A stretch of 18,304 bases of DNA, from NCBI GenBank assembly GCA_050117725.1, contig JASFME010000018.1:1-18304 (forward strand). The letters are read 5' to 3'. This DNA comes from JASFJH01 sp050117725 (GTDB lineage Bacteria > Pseudomonadota > Gammaproteobacteria > AKS1). The first letter of the stretch is position 1. The number at the start of each line of letters is the position of its first letter. Shown piece by piece: positions 13,694 to 18,304 of this stretch. The notes beneath the pieces are model-generated. The model made no database searches, was not told where the DNA came from, and saw nothing but the letters and a program-made list of their open reading frames with translations. A program made the translations under genes and the position numbers.

Positions 13694-13894
13694 TTAGGCC
13701 TGTACATTTGTTGCCTGCGGACCTTTCGGGCCGTTTTCCACATCGAAGGTCACATTTTGACCTTCAGCCAGGGTGCGGAACCCCGCGCTGGCGATAGCAG
13801 AAAAATGAACAAATACATCTTTTGTGCCATCAGAAGGGGAAATAAAGCCGAAGCCCTTGGCTTCGTTAAACCATTTAACGGTTCCTGTTGTCAT
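13694..13894 (-). CDS. CspA-family cold-shock protein
   Basis: The 66-residue protein is a single cold-shock domain, a five-stranded barrel that binds single-stranded RNA and DNA and melts secondary structure in cold-stressed or growing cells. TGTVKWFNEAKGFGFISPSD includes RNP1 (KGFGFISP, 13-20), and RNP2 is VFVHF (27-31). The end GPKGPQATNVQA is the usual family C-terminus. The length is typical. The ATG at 13894 has GAGG 8 bases upstream. An unusually long leader (about 144 bases) and the strong terminator after the gene match the layout of cspA-type genes, where the leader controls stability and translation at low temperature. Confidence 0.96.
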   Translation of the reverse strand: MTTGTVKWFNEAKGFGFISPSDGTKDVFVHFSAIASAGFRTLAEGQNVTFDVENGPKGPQATNVQA

Positions 13895-14044
13895 GATAAT
13901 TACCTCATCAAAAGTTATAAAAAAGAACGTGTTACAAATCTTACGAGGTAATCAACAGGAGTAATCTTGGAAGAGAAATACTGATAAAAACCAGGATAGA
14001 ATGTAGCTGTGCAGTATAACCGGTTTTTGACCCGGAAACACTAC
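13895..14044 (-). promoter_or_regulatory. long 5' leader of the cold-shock gene
   Basis: From the predicted transcription start near 14038 to the ATG is about 144 bases without an open frame, comparable with the long leaders of cspA-type genes that fold differently in the cold. A CCGGGTCAAAAACCGG segment near its start could form a small hairpin. I do not see an exact match to the Escherichia coli cold box. No separate gene lies here. Confidence 0.45.
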
Positions 14045-14076
14045 ATTATATATATGGCACAAAAACGCTATTTCAA
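14045..14076 (-). promoter_or_regulatory. promoter of the cold-shock gene
   Basis: On the minus strand TTGAAA (14076-14071) is followed by an AT run containing TATATA and TATAAT (ending at 14045), with a spacer of 16-18 bases for the best TATATA matches. It sits within the 239-base gap between sufE and csp and would give a leader of about 144 bases. Confidence 0.5.
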
Positions 14077-14133
14077 GGCTATCGCTTAAATAGATGCACC
14101 ATACCGGGCATAGCGCCGTATCGCATCACTTTT

Positions 14134-14592
14134 TCAGCCGCCGCTCGATGAGCGGGCCGGCGCGTCATCGGACGACGCCTGTAAAGTTCGCGCCTGTTGT
14201 TTCATCAGTTCGACGATGGCATAGACACCGACGTGACGATTAGGGGAAAGGTGCTCATCAAGGTTCAGCCGGGTAAAGAGTTCGTCCACATCCAACCGCT
14301 CGATTTCTCCCACCGTTTTGCCGGCGCTCAGCTGGATCAACACGGCCAACACACCCTTGATGATGCTCGTATCGCAATCGCCATGAAAACGGACACGATG
14401 CGGATCATCCTTGTCACAATAAGCGCTCACCCAGACCTGGCTCATGCAACCCTTGACCTTGTTCGCCTCAGTCTTCAGCGCTTCGGGCATGGCAGGCATT
14501 TTTTCGCCCAGCTCGGTCAGGTACTGATAGCGCTGATCCCAATCACCGAGTAGCTCGAAGATCTCGACGATGTCATCCAGAGTAGTCATCAT
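14134..14592 (-). CDS. sufE: SufE cysteine desulfuration protein
   Basis: The 152-residue cytoplasmic protein accepts sulfane sulfur from a SufS-type cysteine desulfurase and delivers it to SufB. The active-site cysteine is Cys49 in NKVKGCMSQVW, the SufE hallmark; FELLGDWDQRYQYLTELG (11-28) and FHGDCDTSIIKGVLAVLI are also conserved. The C-terminal tail after about 137 (ASSDDAPARSSSGG) is a low-complexity extension. Two adjacent ATG codons begin the frame (14592 and 14589). GGGA is better spaced for the second. It is the last gene of the suf operon, 15 bases after the A-type carrier. No sufS gene is present in the window. Confidence 0.95.
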   Translation of the reverse strand: MMTTLDDIVEIFELLGDWDQRYQYLTELGEKMPAMPEALKTEANKVKGCMSQVWVSAYCDKDDPHRVRFHGDCDTSIIKGVLAVLIQLSAGKTVGEIERLDVDELFTRLNLDEHLSPNRHVGVYAIVELMKQQARTLQASSDDAPARSSSGG

Positions 14593-14607
14593 AATTCCCG
14601 TGTCTGT

Positions 14608-14934
14608 TTACACGCTGAAGGATTCGCCGCAACCGCACATGTCCTTGACATTGGGATTATGGAATTCAAATCCCTGGTTGGCGACGTTTTGTTTCACGTA
14701 ATCCACCTCGAGGCCGTCAAGCCGCGGCAGACTCTGTTTATCGACTACGACCTTGACGCCGTGGCTTTCGAATACGACATCACTGTCGTCGACAAGATCG
14801 GCATAGTCGACCACATAGGCAAATCCGGTACATCCCGATTTTCGTGTACCCAGGCGCAGACCCACACCGTGGCCGCGTTTTTCCAGCATCATTTCGACGT
14901 GCCTGGCAGCGCCGTCAGTCAGTGCAACACTCAT
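14608..14934 (-). CDS. A-type Fe-S carrier (SufA/IscA family)
   Basis: The 108-residue protein carries assembled Fe-S clusters from the scaffold to target apoproteins. The three cluster-binding cysteines are in place: Cys35 (RKSGCTGFAY) and Cys100 and Cys102 in the C-terminal DMCGCGESF. Length and motif order are standard for HesB/IscA/SufA proteins. Sequence alone does not settle whether it is SufA or IscA, but its position in a suf operon favours SufA-like use. AAGGAG lies 6 bases before the ATG at 14934. It is 19 bases downstream of sufT and 15 bases before sufE. Confidence 0.93.
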   Translation of the reverse strand: MSVALTDGAARHVEMMLEKRGHGVGLRLGTRKSGCTGFAYVVDYADLVDDSDVVFESHGVKVVVDKQSLPRLDGLEVDYVKQNVANQGFEFHNPNVKDMCGCGESFSV

Positions 14935-14953
14935 ACGTAGCTCCTTGTCCTGT

Positions 14954-15298
14954 TCATAACAGCCCCAGTGTCAGTTTCGCGGCATCGCTCATGCGCTCCT
15001 GGGTCCAGGGGGGATCCCAGACCAGTTCCACGCGGGCATCCGTAACACCTTCCACAGACCGGATCGCGGACTCCACCTGGCCCGGCAATATGCCGGCCAC
15101 CGGGCAACCGGGGGCGGTGAGCGTCATCTTGACGAACACTTCAGACTGCTCGTTGATCTGTACCTTGTAGATCAGACCCAGGTCATAGATATTCACGGGG
15201 ATTTCCGGGTCATAAACCGTACGCATCGCGGCAATGACGCGCTGTTCCAGTGATGCGTCCTCCGGCTGATTTTGCACGGGCGTGTTTTGCGTATCCAT
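14954..15298 (-). CDS. sufT: SufT family Fe-S assembly protein (DUF59/MIP18)
   Basis: The 114-residue cytoplasmic protein is a DUF59/MIP18 member. YDPEIPVNIYDLGLIY (29-44) is the family signature, and the conserved cysteine is Cys65 in TLTAPGCPVAG. The second half ends RVELVWDPPWTQERM, also a family block. SufT aids cluster maturation, shown in Staphylococcus and inferred elsewhere, and is often found in suf operons. The first 16 residues, rich in Gln, Asn and Asp, are probably disordered. The ATG at 15298 is 5 bases after the sufD stop, with AAGG overlapping sufD's end as ribosome binding site. This is where sufS often lies in other operons. Confidence 0.94.
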   Translation of the reverse strand: MDTQNTPVQNQPEDASLEQRVIAAMRTVYDPEIPVNIYDLGLIYKVQINEQSEVFVKMTLTAPGCPVAGILPGQVESAIRSVEGVTDARVELVWDPPWTQERMSDAAKLTLGLL

Positions 15299-15303
15299 AG
15301 TGC

Positions 15304-16650
15304 TTAACCTTTTGCAGCTGCAGCGTTATCAAGGGTGTCGTTCAGTTTTGCGGCAACCTCGTCGCGCAGCGCCTGCACCTCGATGTGATCGACAATCTCA
15401 CCGGCAAACCCCAGGCACAGCATTTTGCGCGCAGCGGCTTCATCGATGCCACGCGAACGCAGGTAAAACACCTGCTGTGGATCGAGTTGCCCGACCGTCG
15501 TGCCGTGACTGCACTTCACATCATCGGCGTAGATTTCCAGTTGTGGTTTCGTGTCGACCTCGGCCTTGCGGGTGAGCATGAGGTTGTCGTTCGACAGTTG
15601 TGCATCGCTGTGCTGAGCCTGCTTGTCAACCAGGATGCGACCATCAAACACGGCCCGCCCCTTGCCATACAGCACGCCCTTGAATTGCTCGCGGCTGGCA
15701 CAGTCGGGCACACTGTGACGAACGTCCAGGTGAAAGTCCGTCAGCTGCTGATCCCCGACCGTGTACAGGCCATTGAGGATACATTCTGCGCCTTCCTGTT
15801 TGAAGGTCGTGGTGTAATCGGTTCTGGCCCAGGCACCGCCAAACGAAAAAGTCGTACCGCGATAATGGCTGTCCGCCTGCTGCGACAGGTACAGACTGCT
15901 AAGGTGATAGGCACTGCGACTTTCGTCCTGGACCCGGTAATGCGCCAGCGAGGCAGCCTTGCCCACCGCAATCTCGGTGAGATTATTGTGAAAATACACG
16001 GGCGACGGCGCAGCCGGGCGCGCCATGAAGCGCTCGACCAGCGTGGCGCTGGCACCCTCATCCAGTACGACGAGATTGCGTGGCTGCTGCAACAGCGGCT
16101 GCGCATCGACCTCGCCGAGATAGATCACCTCGATGGGACGATCCAGTTCCACGCCGCTTTCCACGTGCAGGAACATGCCGTCATTCAGCAGTGCCGTATT
16201 CAGTGCGGTAAAGACATGCTCGGTGTGGGCGGCGGTTTGCCCGAACCAGGTCGACAGCATGTCGGGGTCGACGGACAACACGGCCCGCAGGCTGCCCAGC
16301 TTCACACCCGCAGGCAGGTCCTCGATGGTCGACAGCCGCGACACGCAGTGGCCGTTGACGAAGACCAGCCGGTAGGCATCCAGTGCCGGGATCAGGCATT
16401 CCTCGATATCTGGTACCTGTTCGTCAACAGGCTGTTCAGTGGCAGGCCGGAACGCATGCTGGAACAAGGCATCAACACTGGTATAGCGCCAGGCTTCCTG
16501 CTTGCGATGTGGCACCGGCAACTCCGCCATGGCCTGCCTGGCCGTGTCGCGGGCCTCGCGCAGCCATACGGGGGCGTTTTCCGGCAGGTCACTGTCGGCG
16601 TCACTGGTCAGTTGCTGAAACCACTCGTGCTGTTGCTCTGCCGTGCTCAT
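15304..16650 (-). CDS. sufD: SufD, Fe-S assembly scaffold subunit
   Basis: The 448-residue cytoplasmic protein forms the SufBC2D scaffold with SufB and SufC. Its C-terminal half is the parallel beta-helix: LNGLYTVGDQQLTDFHLDVR, FDGRILVDKQAQHSDAQLSN and then CSHGTTVGQLDPQQVFYLRS with a conserved histidine near residue 382, equivalent to the SufD histidine needed for assembly. The C-terminal helices (GIDEAAARKMLCLGFAGEIV) bind SufC. The N-terminal helical part begins MSTAEQQHEWFQQL and is typical of SufD. The ATG overlaps the sufC stop by four bases, which secures the start and implies translational coupling. Confidence 0.96.
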   Translation of the reverse strand: MSTAEQQHEWFQQLTSDADSDLPENAPVWLREARDTARQAMAELPVPHRKQEAWRYTSVDALFQHAFRPATEQPVDEQVPDIEECLIPALDAYRLVFVNGHCVSRLSTIEDLPAGVKLGSLRAVLSVDPDMLSTWFGQTAAHTEHVFTALNTALLNDGMFLHVESGVELDRPIEVIYLGEVDAQPLLQQPRNLVVLDEGASATLVERFMARPAAPSPVYFHNNLTEIAVGKAASLAHYRVQDESRSAYHLSSLYLSQQADSHYRGTTFSFGGAWARTDYTTTFKQEGAECILNGLYTVGDQQLTDFHLDVRHSVPDCASREQFKGVLYGKGRAVFDGRILVDKQAQHSDAQLSNDNLMLTRKAEVDTKPQLEIYADDVKCSHGTTVGQLDPQQVFYLRSRGIDEAAARKMLCLGFAGEIVDHIEVQALRDEVAAKLNDTLDNAAAAKG

Positions 16651-17399
16651 GCCGCGGCTCCTTCCTCAAGCCAGCCATAGCCTTTGGCCTCGAGTTCCTG
16701 CGCCAGTTGTTTGTCACCCGAGCGCACAATACGCCCGCCGACAAGCACATGCACGACATCGGGTTCGATGAAATCCAGCAGCCGCTGGTAATGCGTGATC
16801 AGAACAATGGAACGCTCCGGACTGCGCAGGGCATTCACACCACCGGAGATAATGCGCAACGCATCGATATCGAGCCCGGAATCGGTTTCATCGAGAATCG
16901 CGAGTTGCGGATCGAGCATGGCCATTTGCAGGATTTCATTGCGCTTCTTCTCGCCACCGGAAAACCCGACATTGACGTTGCGCTTGAGCAGTTTCTCATC
17001 GAGTTCGAGCAGCTTCGCCTTGTCACGCACCGCCTTGATGAAATCGATCGCCTCGAGCTCTGCCTCACCGCGCGCACGACGGTTCGCGTTCAGCGATTCA
17101 CGCATGAAAGTCATGTTGTTCACGCCCGGCAGTTCCACCGGGTACTGCATACCGAGGAAAATACCGTGGTGGGCACGCTCTTCCGGCGCCAGGGCCAGCA
17201 GGTCCTCGCCATCAAGCGAAACCTCGCCTGCCGTGATTTCATAACCCTCGCGGCCGGCCAGTACATGCGACAGCGTGCTTTTACCGGAACCGTTCGGCCC
17301 CATGATGGCGTGCACTTCGCCGCGGCCGATCTCAAGGTCCAGACCCCGCAGGATTTCTTTACCCTCGACAGCGACGTGTAAATTCTTTATAGACAGCAT
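16647..17399 (-). CDS. sufC: SufC, Fe-S assembly ATPase
   Basis: The 250-residue ABC-type ATPase drives conformational change of the SufBC2D scaffold. Walker A is GPNGSGKST (34-42), the signature is FSGGEKKRNE (146-155), Walker B is LAILDETDSGLD (166-177), and the switch histidine is His203 (LITHY). The start MLSIKNLHV matches known SufC N-termini, and GGAG lies 9 bases upstream of the ATG at 17399. The frame also has ATG codons at 17414 and 17408, which would add up to five residues and have no well-placed ribosome binding site. The stop overlaps sufD (ATGA), and sufB ends 23 bases upstream. Confidence 0.97.
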   Translation of the reverse strand: MLSIKNLHVAVEGKEILRGLDLEIGRGEVHAIMGPNGSGKSTLSHVLAGREGYEITAGEVSLDGEDLLALAPEERAHHGIFLGMQYPVELPGVNNMTFMRESLNANRRARGEAELEAIDFIKAVRDKAKLLELDEKLLKRNVNVGFSGGEKKRNEILQMAMLDPQLAILDETDSGLDIDALRIISGGVNALRSPERSIVLITHYQRLLDFIEPDVVHVLVGGRIVRSGDKQLAQELEAKGYGWLEEGAAA

Positions 17400-17422
17400 A
17401 TCTGACATCTCCATTTCAAACG

Positions 17423-18304
<882 letters not shown>

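Noticed and set aside
15385..16680. Plus-strand frame of 431 codons
   Set aside because: It lies wholly antisense to sufD, a certain gene. The translation has no recognisable motifs and its openness follows from the codon bias of sufD.
16383..17381. Plus-strand frame of 332 codons
   Set aside because: Antisense shadow of sufC and the start of sufD; no family resemblance.

Overview
The window looks like part of a gammaproteobacterial chromosome, probably a Chromatiales-type or other sulfur-metabolising lineage. This rests on gene content: a suf Fe-S operon, two DsrC/TusE-superfamily proteins, a DUF3775 protein, an MTH1187 thiamine-binding protein and a YcaD-like MFS carrier. Base composition is moderately GC-rich, with one clearly AT-richer gene at 7173-8171. 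I see no transposase, integrase, CRISPR array, tRNA or rRNA.

Left part (1-5300, minus strand). Two divergent DsrC/TusE-superfamily genes bracket a run of housekeeping-type genes: a HAD hydrolase, a glutathione S-transferase, a membrane-anchored protein of unknown function and an MFS transporter. The first DsrC-like protein (135-524) keeps the upstream cysteine but has alanine in place of the penultimate cysteine. The second (4677-5009) has neither. Behind the second lies a frameshifted remnant of a small membrane-protein gene (4358-4676).

Middle (5300-11220). Plus strand: a TVP38/TMEM64 (VTT) membrane protein, UDP-galactopyranose mutase glf, and a 4-base-overlapping AT-rich glycosyltransferase-like gene, which together suggest galactofuranose-containing surface glycan. 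Minus strand: a GGDEF diguanylate cyclase translationally coupled to a THUMP-domain protein. Then comes a plus-strand site-2-type metalloprotease with an extended -10 promoter almost touching its start codon. A strong bidirectional terminator separates it from a 36-residue single-span membrane protein on the minus strand.

Right part (11220-14130, minus strand). DUF3775, a CopD-like four-helix membrane protein, an MTH1187 protein, a small hypothetical protein, an RRM RNA-binding protein and a CspA-type cold-shock protein. The csp gene has a long leader and a perfect 13-bp terminator sitting directly in front of the RRM gene, so the RRM gene may depend on read-through. Two mutually exclusive hairpins precede the DUF3775 gene.

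Right end (14134-18304, minus strand). A tightly packed sufB(partial)-sufC-sufD-sufT-A-type carrier-sufE operon: a SufBCD scaffold, SufC ATPase, SufT maturation factor, A-type carrier and SufE sulfur acceptor. No cysteine desulfurase (sufS) lies between sufD and sufE, where one is often found.

I did not find a clearly new multi-gene system. The most interesting leads are the cysteine-lacking DsrC paralogues, the csp/terminator/RRM arrangement, the alternative hairpins before DUF3775, the small membrane protein and the DGC-THUMP pair.
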